From positions 36,583 through 100,582 of the forward strand of contig CADAND010000004.1 of assembly GCA_902789245.1 (NCBI GenBank): a stretch of DNA of 64,000 bases, read 5' to 3'. This stretch comes from an uncultured Bacteroidia bacterium (GTDB lineage Bacteria; Bacteroidota; Bacteroidia; Bacteroidales; UBA932). Under the pieces are notes generated by a model that worked only from the letters and a program-made list of their open reading frames with translations, had not been told where the DNA came from and ran no database searches. A program made the translations under genes and the position numbers. Positions 37,141 to 47,152 of the stretch are shown piece by piece (the first letter of the stretch is position 1; each line of letters opens with the position of its first letter).

Positions 37141-40100
37141 CTAGAAGAACAGACGGGCGCTGAAGAGCATCTGCCAGGTGTTGAAGGTGCTGCGATAGTT
37201 CTTGACGGTCGGAGCGTTGAAGGTGTAAACACCGGTTTCGTTGGCCTTGCTGATCTCAAGAATATTCTCGCTGCTGACCTGCTTACACAGACCCCAGTTG
37301 GAGTTCAGCAGGTTGGCGAAGTTGTTGATATCAACACCGATCTGCAGGGTCGTGGGCTTGTTAGCGATGTTCACGATGATATCCTGGGCGATCTTGACAT
37401 TGATACGGCTCATCCAGGGAGCGGCCTTGGCGCCGCGCTCGGAGTACTGTCCGCGGTGGGAGCTGAGGTAGCTGTCGTTCTCAATGAAGCTCTTGAACGC
37501 AGCCTTGTTCTCTTCGCTGGAGAACGGCATGTTGGCCAGTTCGGCATCCGTCGGGATGTACATCAGGTTCTGGGAACCGCTGACACCCGTCACGTCGTTC
37601 ACATAGCTGCCGCTGCGGACACCGAAGGTGTAGGAGTAGCGGGTGTAGGAGTAGCTGCCCACGTAGCAGTGGTTGTAACCCTCATAGAAGACACCGATGG
37701 TGGTGGCCAGATGCTTGCCTTCCGGAATGCGGTAGCTCACGTTGGCGATCACGCGGTTCGGGGAAACGAACGCGGAGTGGCCGAGCTCAGGAACATTGGA
37801 ACCGTTCACACCGTAGTTGCCGCCGGAGAACAGGGAAGAGACCTGATCACCGTAACCTTCCTGGATGGACTTGGAGTCGGCACGGGTGTAGGCAGCCATG
37901 AGGCTGAGGCCGAACGGGAAGACCTTGGACAGCTGCGCGGTCACAGAGTAGTAAGTACCGTGGAGGTTGCAGTTGGTCAGGTAGTAAGGGGCAACGGTGC
38001 TGTTCATCGAGTTCTTGATGTTCTCGGAGGTGAAGTGAGCACGCTTCGCAGGTTCGCCAGGGAGCTGGATTCCACTGTCCTGAGTGTAGCCGAGACGCAG
38101 GGCCGCGACGGAGTTCAGGTCGTAGTTGAAGATACCCTCAACGGAACCCTTGATACCCCAAGGCAGGTCGAAGTCGACGGCGAGGGAGCTCTTCCAGGTG
38201 GTCGGCATCTGGAGGGTCTTGTCAAGAATCGTAGCGCCGGTCGGAGCGGCCAGATCCTGGGCCTTGAAAGTGCCGCCGTAGATGTCCTTCAGGATATCCT
38301 CGACATTGGCATGGAAGTTCGGCGTATGCTCGTTGGTGCCATCGGTGTCGATGAACTGGGCCTGCAGGCAGTTGCTGTTGCCAGCCACGGAGACGATCCA
38401 CACGAAAGGAATACGGCCGGTGTAGAGACCGCTACCGCCGCGGACGACGAGCTTGCGGTTCTTCAGGACATCCCAGTTGAAGCCGATACGCGGGCTGAGG
38501 TTCAGGCGGGCCTTCGGCATGTCGCCGGTGCTCATGCCCTTCATGGACTGGCTGCCGGCGGCAAGGCCGAGGAACTCCTTGTTCACGTTGCCCGCGATGT
38601 TCGGGAAGAACGGGAGCTCGGCGCGCAGACCGACGGTCAGCTTGAAGTAGTCGCTGAAGGTGATTTCGTCCTGGATGTAGGCGGACACCTGGTGGTAGTC
38701 GAAGGACGGGTACACCTGGGCGAGGTCGTCGCGGTTGGAGTGGGTGATGGCGAAAGCCGTCGGCTTGCCACCGGCCACGAAGTCCTCCCAGCTGTCATAG
38801 ACATAGTAGCCGAGACCACCCTGCATGTAACCGTTCTTGGTGTTGTCGTACTCGTACTGGAGACCGCCGATGAGGTTGTGGATACCGGTGGTGTAGGTGA
38901 GTTCTTCCGTCACGACGACCGTCTGGACGTCGCGGAGGTTGCCATAGGTGAAGGGATCCGGACCGAAGGAGGTGAGGACTGCCTTGTTCGATTTGCCCTT
39001 ATCGTCAATATACGGCTCAAGGATATCCACGGTCGGGAAGTTGCCGCCGACAAAACCGCGCGGCTCGTTCTGGTGAGACCAGGTGGCGCGGAACATATTG
39101 GTACCGCGACCGTCAAAGATACGGGAGTTGAGTTCGGCCGCAACGGAGGTGAAGTTCATATCCGTCGTGTAACGGTTGGACTCGAAGTACTGGGAGTACG
39201 TAGAGGTACGACCGTAGGTGTTACGGTTGTACGGGTTCGGGTTAATCGGGTTCACCGAGTTGGACGGGCTGGAAGCAGTCGCATTATGCGTGTGGCTGAA
39301 ACGGAGGTTCAGCTTGTTGTTGTCGTTGATGTTCCAGTCCAGACGGGCCATCACCTTGTAGTCCGGGGTGCTGATGGAGTAGCCCTGGTAGCGGCCCGGA
39401 TTGTAGCCGTAAGTCTTGTCGAGGTAGCTGAGCACCTCATCCATGAACTGCTGGGTCGGACGGACGACGTCCTTGTTCGGCTCGAAGTTCGGATCCACGC
39501 GTCCGGCGGCGGTGCTGACGACCTTGCTGGAGCCAGGCACAACGTCGGAGCTGTACTCGGCGTTCACGAAGAAGAAGAGTTTGTTCTTGACGATCGGGCC
39601 ACCCACGGTGAAACCGACAGTGTTATCCAGGAAATCGGTCTTGTTCAGATCCTCACCCTCCACCTTGTAGCCGCGGACGGCCTGGGAGGTGTAGTAATCG
39701 TAAACGGAAGCGTGGAACTCGTTGGTACCACTCTTGGTCACGGCGTTGATGGCACCACCGGTGAAGCCGGAGTGACGGACATCGAACGGCGTGATATTGA
39801 CGCTCATCTGCTCGATGGCATCAAGGGAAATCGGAGCGCCGCCGGCAGGCAGGTTGGAACCGATACCAAAGGCGTTGTTGAACGCGGCACCGTCAACGGT
39901 CATGTAGGAGGAACGGTAGTTACCGCCACCGATAGCAAGACCGTTGGAGGTGGAAGATGCCTGCGGGGTAAGCTTCATCACATCGTTCATGCTACGGCTG
40001 ACAGTCGGGAGGTTGCTGATCGTACCCTGGCTGACAGAGGTGCCGGCGCCGGAGCGATGGATGTTCATGTTGGACAGATTACCGTCGGCCACGAACACGG

Positions 40101-40455
40101 CAGCGTCGAGGTTGATCGAATCTTCTTCAAGGACCGAATCCACCACGAGGGTCTCGCCCAGGGGGGCATAGAGATTCTTGTTCTCATCAGAACGGTAGCC
40201 CAGCATGGAAATGGTAACGGTGTAAGGACCGCCCGGGGTGACGTTGTTGATACGGTAGTTACCGTTCTTATCGGTCAGCGCATAGTAGGTCGAAGACGTC
40301 GGCTGATAGATCGCGATGACCGTGGCACCGGCGACAGCACCGTCCTTATCGGTCACATGGCCGCCGAAAGAAGAGGTCGTCACCTGCGCAGCGGCAGACA
40401 CGACAAAAAGCATCGCTGCGAAAGACAGCAATACACTCTTGAATGCTTGTTTCAT
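37141..40455 (-). CDS. TonB-dependent receptor, Oar-like, with carboxypeptidase-regulatory-like domain
   Basis: An 1104-residue outer membrane protein. It has a signal peptide (MKQAFKSVLLSFAAMLFVVS then AAAQ), an N-terminal CarboxypepD_reg-like domain (about residues 27-115: FGGHVTDKDGAVAGATVIAI onward), a plug, and a large barrel ending in RLFF with a C-terminal phenylalanine. The plug motif VDGAAFNNAFGIG and segment SVNITPFDVRHSGFTGGAIN and VTKSGTNEFHASVYDYYTS match the Oar (Omp85-unrelated, OmpA-related) group of receptors rather than SusC. No SusD follows. Its ligand is unknown. It is preceded by a TATCTTTG promoter shared in a divergent gap with metK. Codon bias is strong, suggesting high expression. 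Confidence 0.93.
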   Translation of the reverse strand: MKQAFKSVLLSFAAMLFVVSAAAQVTTSSFGGHVTDKDGAVAGATVIAIYQPTSSTYYALTDKNGNYRINNVTPGGPYTVTISMLGYRSDENKNLYAPLGETLVVDSVLEEDSINLDAAVFVADGNLSNMNIHRSGAGTSVSQGTISNLPTVSRSMNDVMKLTPQASSTSNGLAIGGGNYRSSYMTVDGAAFNNAFGIGSNLPAGGAPISLDAIEQMSVNITPFDVRHSGFTGGAINAVTKSGTNEFHASVYDYYTSQAVRGYKVEGEDLNKTDFLDNTVGFTVGGPIVKNKLFFFVNAEYSSDVVPGSSKVVSTAAGRVDPNFEPNKDVVRPTQQFMDEVLSYLDKTYGYNPGRYQGYSISTPDYKVMARLDWNINDNNKLNLRFSHTHNATASSPSNSVNPINPNPYNRNTYGRTSTYSQYFESNRYTTDMNFTSVAAELNSRIFDGRGTNMFRATWSHQNEPRGFVGGNFPTVDILEPYIDDKGKSNKAVLTSFGPDPFTYGNLRDVQTVVVTEELTYTTGIHNLIGGLQYEYDNTKNGYMQGGLGYYVYDSWEDFVAGGKPTAFAITHSNRDDLAQVYPSFDYHQVSAYIQDEITFSDYFKLTVGLRAELPFFPNIAGNVNKEFLGLAAGSQSMKGMSTGDMPKARLNLSPRIGFNWDVLKNRKLVVRGGSGLYTGRIPFVWIVSVAGNSNCLQAQFIDTDGTNEHTPNFHANVEDILKDIYGGTFKAQDLAAPTGATILDKTLQMPTTWKSSLAVDFDLPWGIKGSVEGIFNYDLNSVAALRLGYTQDSGIQLPGEPAKRAHFTSENIKNSMNSTVAPYYLTNCNLHGTYYSVTAQLSKVFPFGLSLMAAYTRADSKSIQEGYGDQVSSLFSGGNYGVNGSNVPELGHSAFVSPNRVIANVSYRIPEGKHLATTIGVFYEGYNHCYVGSYSYTRYSYTFGVRSGSYVNDVTGVSGSQNLMYIPTDAELANMPFSSEENKAAFKSFIENDSYLSSHRGQYSERGAKAAPWMSRINVKIAQDIIVNIANKPTTLQIGVDINNFANLLNSNWGLCKQVSSENILEISKANETGVYTFNAPTVKNYRSTFNTWQMLFSARLFF

Positions 40456-40524
40456 AACGTTGATAATATGGTAAAATTGAATTACTTATACAGCTTTTTC
40501 CACAAAGCGGGTACTCCCGCGCCG

Positions 40525-40532
40525 CAAAGATA
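40525..40532 (-). promoter_or_regulatory. -7 element for the Oar-like receptor
   Basis: TATCTTTG on the minus strand, perfect match, 69 bases before the receptor start, so the leader is longer than usual here. Confidence 0.6.
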
Positions 40533-40588
40533 GTTTACGATTTTGAATCAGCCAAGTTCTTTAACGATTTTTTATCAACAATTATTGC

Positions 40589-40596
40589 TATCTTTG
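40589..40596 (+). promoter_or_regulatory. -7 element for metK
   Basis: TATCTTTG, perfect match. It places the transcription start around 40600, just upstream of the riboswitch that occupies the metK leader. Confidence 0.65.
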
Positions 40597-40618
40597 CGGC
40601 GAATTATTAACAAACATC

Positions 40619-40666
40619 ACGAGGACAGATTTGACTGCTTGCAACCTCGTCAAAAATGCTAAAAAG
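40619..40666 (+). promoter_or_regulatory. SAM-II-type riboswitch in the metK leader
   Basis: The leader has the layout of the SAM-II aptamer: P1 stem ACGAGG (40619-40624) with CCTCGT (40645-40650), the conserved GATTTG and GCTTGCA stretches in the loop, and the conserved GCTAAAAAG (40658-40666) directly before the ATG. Pseudoknot pairings TTTG (40630-40633) with CAAA (40651-40654), and GCA (40641-40643) with TGC (40657-40659), are possible. Binding of S-adenosylmethionine would cover the initiation region of metK, the SAM synthetase gene. SAM-II is best known from alphaproteobacteria. Recognition is by eye from the consensus. Confidence 0.85.
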
Positions 40667-41886
<1,220 letters not shown>

Positions 41887-41890
<4 letters not shown>

Positions 41891-42348
41891 GCGCCAAGGA
41901 CAAAAAGCCCCAGCAGGTCCGCATCGCCAACAAGCGGGCGTCGTTCGACTACGAGTTCCTCGAGGAGTACGACGCCGGCATCGTGCTCGTGGGCACGGAG
42001 ATCAAGTCCATCCGCGCCGGCAAGGCCTCCCTGCAGGACGCCTACTGCTATTTCTCCGGCGGAGAACTCTACGTGCGCGGAATGAACGTCGCCACCTACT
42101 TCTGGGCGTCCGCCTGGAGCAGCCACGAACCGCTGCGCGACCGTAAACTCCTGCTCTCCAGGCGCGAACTCAAGCACCTCGCGCAGGCAGTCAAGACCAA
42201 GGGTCTGACCATCGTCGCCGTGCGCCTGTACATCAACGACGGGGGCTTTGCCAAGCTCCACATCGCCCTGGCCAAGGGCAAGAAGGAGTACGACAAGCGC
42301 GCGACCATCAAGGAGAAGGACATCCGCCGCGAGATGGAAAGAGAATAA
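41887..42348 (+). CDS. smpB: SsrA-binding protein SmpB
   Basis: This 153-residue RNA-binding protein works with tmRNA in rescue of stalled ribosomes. The OB-fold motifs are [55 protein letters not shown] and [20 protein letters not shown]; the C-terminal tail [20 protein letters not shown], which mimics the codon-anticodon helix in the A site, is complete. The start overlaps the metK stop by four bases. An upstream in-frame extension exists but belongs to the metK coding region in another frame. miaA begins two bases after the stop. Confidence 0.96.
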
Positions 42349-42350
42349 CC

Positions 42351-43154
42351 ATGCCCCGCTTCAAGCATAGCATCGCCGCCGAGCTGCCCGCCCCGGAGCA
42401 GCTGGACCTTGCACAGCTCGGACGCGACTGCGCGTCCGGCGCCTGCGACCTCGTGGTCGTGCTGGGCCCCACGGCTTCCGGCAAGACGCGCTACGCCGTG
42501 CGCCTTGCGGAGCAGCTGGGCGGGGAGATTATTTCGGCGGATTCCCGCCAGGTCTATCGCGGCATGGACATCGGCACGGGCAAGGACCTCGCCGAGTACG
42601 GGGCCATCCCCTACCACCTCATCGACATTGCCGAACCGGGAGGGCAGTACAACGTCTGGCAGTTCCAGCAGGACTTCCTGCGGGCATACGCCGACATCCG
42701 TCGGCGCGGCGCCGTGCCCATCCTCTGCGGCGGCACGGGGATGTATATCAACGCCGTCACGCGCGGCTACGATTTCTCCGAAAAGACGCCCCTGAGCACC
42801 GCCCGGGAGGGTTCCGTGGAGCGGGAAGGGTTTCCGCGGCGGCCCTTCTTCATCGGCACGCTCGTGGACCGCGACACGCGCAACGCACGCATCGACGCAC
42901 GCTTGGACGCGCGCCTGCAGGAAGGCATGGTCGAGGAGATCCGCGGCCTGCTGGAACAAGGCGTCAGCGCCGAGGCGCTCATCGCTTACGGGCTTGAATA
43001 CAAATTCGTTACCCTCTATCTGCAAGGCGAGCTCCCCTACGCCGAAATGCGTGAGAAGCTCGCCATTGCGATTCATCAGTTTGCCAAGCGGCAGATGACC
43101 TGGTTCCGCGGGATGGAGCGCTCCGGCGCCGTCATCCACTGGGTCAATCCTTAA
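42351..43154 (+). CDS. miaA: tRNA dimethylallyltransferase (short MiaA-type)
   Basis: This enzyme puts a dimethylallyl group on adenosine 37 of tRNAs that read UNN codons. The P-loop GPTASGKT is at residues 39-46, followed by GGEIISADSRQVYRGMDIGT and PYHLIDIAEPGGQYNVWQFQ, the usual MiaA signatures. At 267 residues it is shorter than the common 300-residue MiaA, with a compact insertion domain and KRQMTWFRGMERSGAVIHWV at the end. Bacteroidota often carry two MiaA-like proteins, and this appears to be the shorter type. Activity is likely, since the P-loop, ISADSRQVYR and the C-terminal KRQxTWFR motif are present. Confidence 0.9.
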   Translation: MPRFKHSIAAELPAPEQLDLAQLGRDCASGACDLVVVLGPTASGKTRYAVRLAEQLGGEIISADSRQVYRGMDIGTGKDLAEYGAIPYHLIDIAEPGGQYNVWQFQQDFLRAYADIRRRGAVPILCGGTGMYINAVTRGYDFSEKTPLSTAREGSVEREGFPRRPFFIGTLVDRDTRNARIDARLDARLQEGMVEEIRGLLEQGVSAEALIAYGLEYKFVTLYLQGELPYAEMREKLAIAIHQFAKRQMTWFRGMERSGAVIHWVNP

Positions 43155-43996
43155 AAAGCGTAGCCGAGGCCGAGCATCAGGGTGTTCCCGAGGGTCTTCG
43201 AGGCCAGCAGGAAGGCGGCGTCGAGGTGGACGCCCGCGAACTTGACCCCCAGGCCCAGCGAGGCATACATCGGCACGGCCTTGGCCGCATCGCCGTAGTG
43301 GAAACCGCCGCGCAGCGACACGATGTCCACGATGGTATATTCCACACCCAAACCGGCCATCAGGCCGCCCTGGAAGAGATAATCCACCTCGGCGCCGATG
43401 GTCAGGCCGGAGACCGGACGGACCCCGCCGCTGACGGCGGCCATCGCCGGCAGCGCATAGGAAGCGCCGCCGTAGCTGATCTGGGAGCCCAGGTTGCGCA
43501 CGCCCGCCGAAGCGAACGCGATCTCGCCCTTGTAGCCTACGAACAGGTCCGCGCAGAAGGCGCCGCCCTTGGCGTCCGGCGCAATCGCGGAAGAGACGTA
43601 ACGGGCCTTGAGCGTCGCGCCGAAGGCGTCGGAAAAGCCCACGGACACGCCCGCGCCCACGAAGAAGTCGCTGGGCTTGAAGCTACCCGTCACCTGTCCC
43701 TGCGGGGAGACGATGTCATACGGCTTGTCGGAGAAGTTGCGTGCTTCGACGCTCAGCGCCACGCGCCTGCTCACCCGGAAAAACACATCGCCGCCGAACA
43801 CGGAAGTATTGGCGCTCTTCGGCGCCCACATGCCGTAGAAAGCCTGCACGTCCAGCTTGGACGCATCGTTGGGCAAGGCCACGCCGCCCATCGCGAGGGA
43901 ACGGGAGTCGGCCGGGACCAGCAGCGTCGGCACGGCCTGCGCGAACGCAGCCTGTGCGGACAGGATCAGAATCAGGAGAATCGATATCTTTTTCAT
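43151..43996 (-). CDS. PorV/PorQ-like outer membrane barrel protein
   Basis: A 281-residue exported protein with signal peptide MKKISILLILILSAQAAFAQ. The mature part starts with VPTLLVPADSRSLAMGGVAL and contains repeated glycine-rich strands, for example FFVGAGVSVGFSDAFGATLK, ending in GNTLMLGLGYAF with the C-terminal phenylalanine of a barrel. This matches the PorV/PorQ family of the type IX secretion system, where members shuttle or attach cargo at the cell surface. The upstream gene, six bases away on the same strand, encodes a protein with a T9SS C-terminal signal, which supports the role. Whether it is closer to PorQ or PorV cannot be settled by eye. It overlaps the end of miaA by four bases. 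Confidence 0.83.
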   Translation of the reverse strand: MKKISILLILILSAQAAFAQAVPTLLVPADSRSLAMGGVALPNDASKLDVQAFYGMWAPKSANTSVFGGDVFFRVSRRVALSVEARNFSDKPYDIVSPQGQVTGSFKPSDFFVGAGVSVGFSDAFGATLKARYVSSAIAPDAKGGAFCADLFVGYKGEIAFASAGVRNLGSQISYGGASYALPAMAAVSGGVRPVSGLTIGAEVDYLFQGGLMAGLGVEYTIVDIVSLRGGFHYGDAAKAVPMYASLGLGVKFAGVHLDAAFLLASKTLGNTLMLGLGYAF

Positions 43997-44002
43997 GGGA
44001 AC

Positions 44003-46621
44003 TTACTTTTTAGCAATCGTGTAATTATCATCGACATCGGTGCCCTTGACGTGGACGTAGTAGATGCCGCCAGGCTGGGCGGACAGGTCCACCGACAGCG
44101 GGGAGAAGGGACCGGACGCAGCACTGCCGGACCAGACGGTCGCACCCACCCTGTTCGTAACCGTCACCTCCAGCTGGTTCATCTCTCCCGGGCGGATGTT
44201 CAGCTTGTCCACCACCGGGTTGGGATAGAGGTCGACCGGGCGGGAGGCATCGCGGACCAGGACCATGAACGTGAACGAGCAGGAAGCCTTGCAGGCATCT
44301 GTCGCCGTCACGGTGACCGTCGTGAGGCCGAAGCCGCGCGTGGTCAGAACCATGTTTTTGCCCGAGGCGTTGAAGTGGACCACATCCTGCTCGGTCATGC
44401 TGAAGCTGTAGCTGAGCGGCTCGCCGTCCTCGTCCTCGATGAACTTGGTCAGGTCGTAGGTTTCGCTCTTGCCGGTCGTATGGAAAACCAGGTTGTCCAT
44501 GCCGGCAACCACCTTCGGTGCATGGTTCTCAAGTATCTCGTAGTCAATAGGATAATCGGTTATCGCGCCATACTGGTCCGTGGCCACGATGCGTGCCGTG
44601 TACTTGCCGTGCGGCGCGACGTTGCCGGCTATCACGACGCTGACGACGCCGTTCTTGACCGTATAGCTCAGGGCCTCTGAGCCCGGCGCCACTTCGACCG
44701 TGAAACTGTGTCCGTCCGGATCGCTGACTGCATACTCCACCGCCAGCTTCTCGAACGGCTTCACGCGGTAGTCTCCCTTATAGTCCGTCTTGACGACGGG
44801 CGGATTGTTCTGGGCGGTGCGGACCGTCTGGATGGCGGAAAGCGCGGAGAAATGCTTGGCATAGTCGTAAGCAAAGGCAGCCACGGCATAAGGGGTATCG
44901 AATTCCAGCCCGGTCAGCGTGGCAGAGATATTGTCCCCGACCGAGCGCTTGCCCACTTCGACGGTAGCCTGCGCGACGGAGGCCGGAATGCTCAGGGGGT
45001 TGAGCCCTTCGAGCTCGGCGGCATCCTTGGCAGCCACGACGATGTAGCCGTAGGCTTTGACATCATCCGGGTCGGGCGTCACCTTCCAGGTCAGCGTAAG
45101 CGAGTTGGCCTGGACGGTGGCGGTGATGCCGGAGGGCGACTCCGGGGCCTCTTTGCCGGCATAGGTAAACGAACCCAGGGCGTCCACCATCGGCCCGATC
45201 AGCAGATCCTGGCTGACCTTGGTCTTGCTGGCGCCGCCAAGGAGACGCTCCTTGAGATCAGCGCTGGTGAAGCCGGGACCGCCGAAATGCGAGACGATCA
45301 GTGCCGCCACGCCGGTCACTTGCGGCGCAGCCATGGACGTCCCTTGCATATTGCCATAAGAGCCGTTCAATACCGTGCTGTAGATGGGGGTGCTTTCCTG
45401 GGTTTCACCGCCCGGGGCGCAAATATCGACCCAGCTGCCGTAATTGGTATAGCTCGCTCCGGAGAAGCGGGCGTTGGTCGCCGCCACGGCGACGATCGGC
45501 TCATACGCGGCCGGCCAGCCCATTTTCCAACCGCTGTTGCCTGCCGAGAAAATGACCAGACCGCCCTTCATCGGGCTGTCCGCTCGCTGGTTGCCTTCTT
45601 TGTCGCAACCGGCATATTTGATGAAATAATCGACAGCCGCCTTGTCAGAGCTATCAATATTACCATTGAGCGCATCTTCCTCATTATCATACACATAGCC
45701 CCAGCTGTTGTTCACCACGACGGCGCCGTGGTCGGCGGCATACACCATCGCATCCGCGGTGTCGCCCCAAAGGTCTTTTTCCGGATCGGAGGGGTCTGTC
45801 ATAAAGACCGCGCAGGAGAGCAAGCGGACGCCACCCTGGCCGTCCAGGCCGCCGGCAATGCCGCTGATGCCGACGCCGTTGTTGCTGACGGCGCCGATGA
45901 TGCCGGCGACATGCGTGCCGTGATGGGTGGGCGCAATGATCGCGCCCGTGTGGCCCTCGACAAAGCTCCAGCTGCCGTTCTCGCCGGCCGGGACCATGGC
46001 GGCGGAAAGGTCCGGATGGTCCATCTGGACGCCGCCATCCACCACGGCCACGATCACTTTGGAAGAGCCGCCGGTGAAGGTCGACCAGACCGGCTGCACG
46101 TTGATGTCGCAGCCAGCCTCGGCCATACCGCTAGGGTTGGATCCATCGTTATAGAGATTCCATTGTTTGGAAGCGTAGGGGTCATTGAAATAGGCCTCCG
46201 GGCGAATCCGCCGGGCCGGGCTGGCCGACAGCACACCCTCCAAGTTCGAAAAATCCACGGCCGCCTTGGTGGCGGGCACGGCCTCCGGGTTGTAGCTCAC
46301 CCGGAAGAAACGGTGCAGGCCGGCTGCACGGTGGCGCGGCTCCCACTCTCCGGCGTCCGGGAAGATCCGCTCGACCTTCATGACGCCCAAGGCTTCGAAA
46401 GCGGAATACACGGCAGATGATTTGGTCTGCACGGCACCCGTCGCAAGCTGGTCCGCCAGCTCGTCGGTGACTTCGATAACCATGGAACCGGGAATCAGGG
46501 ACGACTCCTTCCCCTGCGCTTGACGGGGCCGGGCATCAGTGCCCGGGTCCGTGACGGAAGTATCCTGAAGCGTGGCGGTACAACCTGCCAGCAGCAACAG
46601 GGCGAACATGAACTTTTTCAT
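44003..46621 (-). CDS. S8 family serine peptidase with T9SS type A sorting domain
   Basis: An 872-residue subtilisin-like protein. The catalytic triad is visible as VIVAVVDGGVQMDHPDLSAA (Asp), APTHHGTHVAGIIGAVSNNG (His) and MQGTSMAAPQVTGVAALIVS (Ser). An N-terminal inhibitor-like propeptide precedes it, and fibronectin-like or cadherin-like beta domains follow (about residues 500-790). The last 80 residues (PVDLYPNPVVDKLNIRPGEM onward) are a T9SS type A sorting domain. The N-terminus MKKFMFALLLLAGCTATLQD also contains a lipobox, which is unusual for a T9SS client. Residues 23-34 are encoded by a GC-rich palindrome (46521-46555). PorV/PorQ-like gene follows within six bases. Confidence 0.93.
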   Translation of the reverse strand: MKKFMFALLLLAGCTATLQDTSVTDPGTDARPRQAQGKESSLIPGSMVIEVTDELADQLATGAVQTKSSAVYSAFEALGVMKVERIFPDAGEWEPRHRAAGLHRFFRVSYNPEAVPATKAAVDFSNLEGVLSASPARRIRPEAYFNDPYASKQWNLYNDGSNPSGMAEAGCDINVQPVWSTFTGGSSKVIVAVVDGGVQMDHPDLSAAMVPAGENGSWSFVEGHTGAIIAPTHHGTHVAGIIGAVSNNGVGISGIAGGLDGQGGVRLLSCAVFMTDPSDPEKDLWGDTADAMVYAADHGAVVVNNSWGYVYDNEEDALNGNIDSSDKAAVDYFIKYAGCDKEGNQRADSPMKGGLVIFSAGNSGWKMGWPAAYEPIVAVAATNARFSGASYTNYGSWVDICAPGGETQESTPIYSTVLNGSYGNMQGTSMAAPQVTGVAALIVSHFGGPGFTSADLKERLLGGASKTKVSQDLLIGPMVDALGSFTYAGKEAPESPSGITATVQANSLTLTWKVTPDPDDVKAYGYIVVAAKDAAELEGLNPLSIPASVAQATVEVGKRSVGDNISATLTGLEFDTPYAVAAFAYDYAKHFSALSAIQTVRTAQNNPPVVKTDYKGDYRVKPFEKLAVEYAVSDPDGHSFTVEVAPGSEALSYTVKNGVVSVVIAGNVAPHGKYTARIVATDQYGAITDYPIDYEILENHAPKVVAGMDNLVFHTTGKSETYDLTKFIEDEDGEPLSYSFSMTEQDVVHFNASGKNMVLTTRGFGLTTVTVTATDACKASCSFTFMVLVRDASRPVDLYPNPVVDKLNIRPGEMNQLEVTVTNRVGATVWSGSAASGPFSPLSVDLSAQPGGIYYVHVKGTDVDDNYTIAKK
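46521..46555. repeat. possible REP-like palindrome inside the S8 peptidase gene
   Basis: TGACGGGGCCGGGCATCAGT followed by GCCCGGGTCCGTGACG forms a hairpin with GGGC/GCCC and CCGTCA-type ends, similar in plan to the B-type repeats. It is translated directly after the signal peptide. Could be a chance palindrome in high-GC DNA. Confidence 0.45.
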
Positions 46622-46625
46622 GATA

Positions 46626-46633
46626 CAAAGTTA
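46626..46633 (-). promoter_or_regulatory. -7 element for the S8 peptidase
   Basis: TAACTTTG on the minus strand, perfect match, four bases upstream of the start codon of the S8-PorV/Q operon. Confidence 0.6.
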
Positions 46634-46892
46634 GTAAATAAAGCACCCGCTCGCAAAAATGTATCAGGGTCAGCATGGCAAAGCAATCCGGTTCCTGTCA
46701 GGAATTCGAGATTCGCAACTGGGCACTTTTCCCTCGAGATTTGGCAGAGATCCGGCGAAGACTGGCCTCAGGTGACAGTTTTCAAGCCATTGTGCTGGAT
46801 TATAACGGTCATCGGTACACCCAATCAAGTTGTTTGAAATCAGCAGGTTAACGGCTCTCTCTACTTTTATTAAAAAATTTCAATATTAATGT

Positions 46893-46922
46893 TTGTAAGC
46901 TATTTTAAAAAAACGCTTACAA
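46893..46922. promoter_or_regulatory. 8-bp inverted repeat in the susC upstream region
   Basis: TTGTAAGC and GCTTACAA with 14 AT-rich bases between them. Spacing of about two helical turns centre to centre fits a dimeric regulator site; a weak RNA hairpin is the alternative. Confidence 0.4.
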
Positions 46923-47152
46923 TCCGAAATTTAAAATCTTCAAATCTCATGATTTCTTCTTATTTTCGGCCCAAATTCGCTCTTTGAGTCAATTTGTTAC
47001 GTGATTACGAATTTGGAATTCTAATTTTTTTTTCCGACCTTGCACCCGTTTATTGCCTATTGCCAAATAAACCCTCGTTTTGTTTGGCGCGTTGCATGGA
47101 TTTCATGAAACTAAATATAGGTTAAGTATAGTTTATTGTTTAATTAAAAGAA

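Larger units (their letters stand above)
46622..47152 (+). promoter_or_regulatory. AT-rich regulatory gap upstream of susC
   Basis: This 531-base gap separates the divergent S8 and susC genes. Near its left edge is the S8 promoter (TAACTTTG on the minus strand, 46626-46633). From about 46850 the DNA becomes very AT-rich. It holds an 8-bp inverted repeat, TTGTAAGC (46893-46900) and GCTTACAA (46915-46922), which could be an operator or hairpin. A weak -7 candidate for susC is in the stretch CCGACCTTGC near 47035, giving a leader of about 115 bases. I see no RNA gene; a 105-codon open frame at 46520-46837 has no credible features. Confidence 0.5.

Noticed and set aside
37456-40533. A 1025-codon plus-strand frame opposite the Oar-like receptor
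   Set aside because: Low-complexity V/G/D/E/R composition without motifs; the receptor on the minus strand has signal peptide and barrel features.
46520-46837. Possible 105-residue protein upstream of susC
   Set aside because: Overlaps the signal region of the S8 peptidase gene in antisense and has no homology-like features or promoter.
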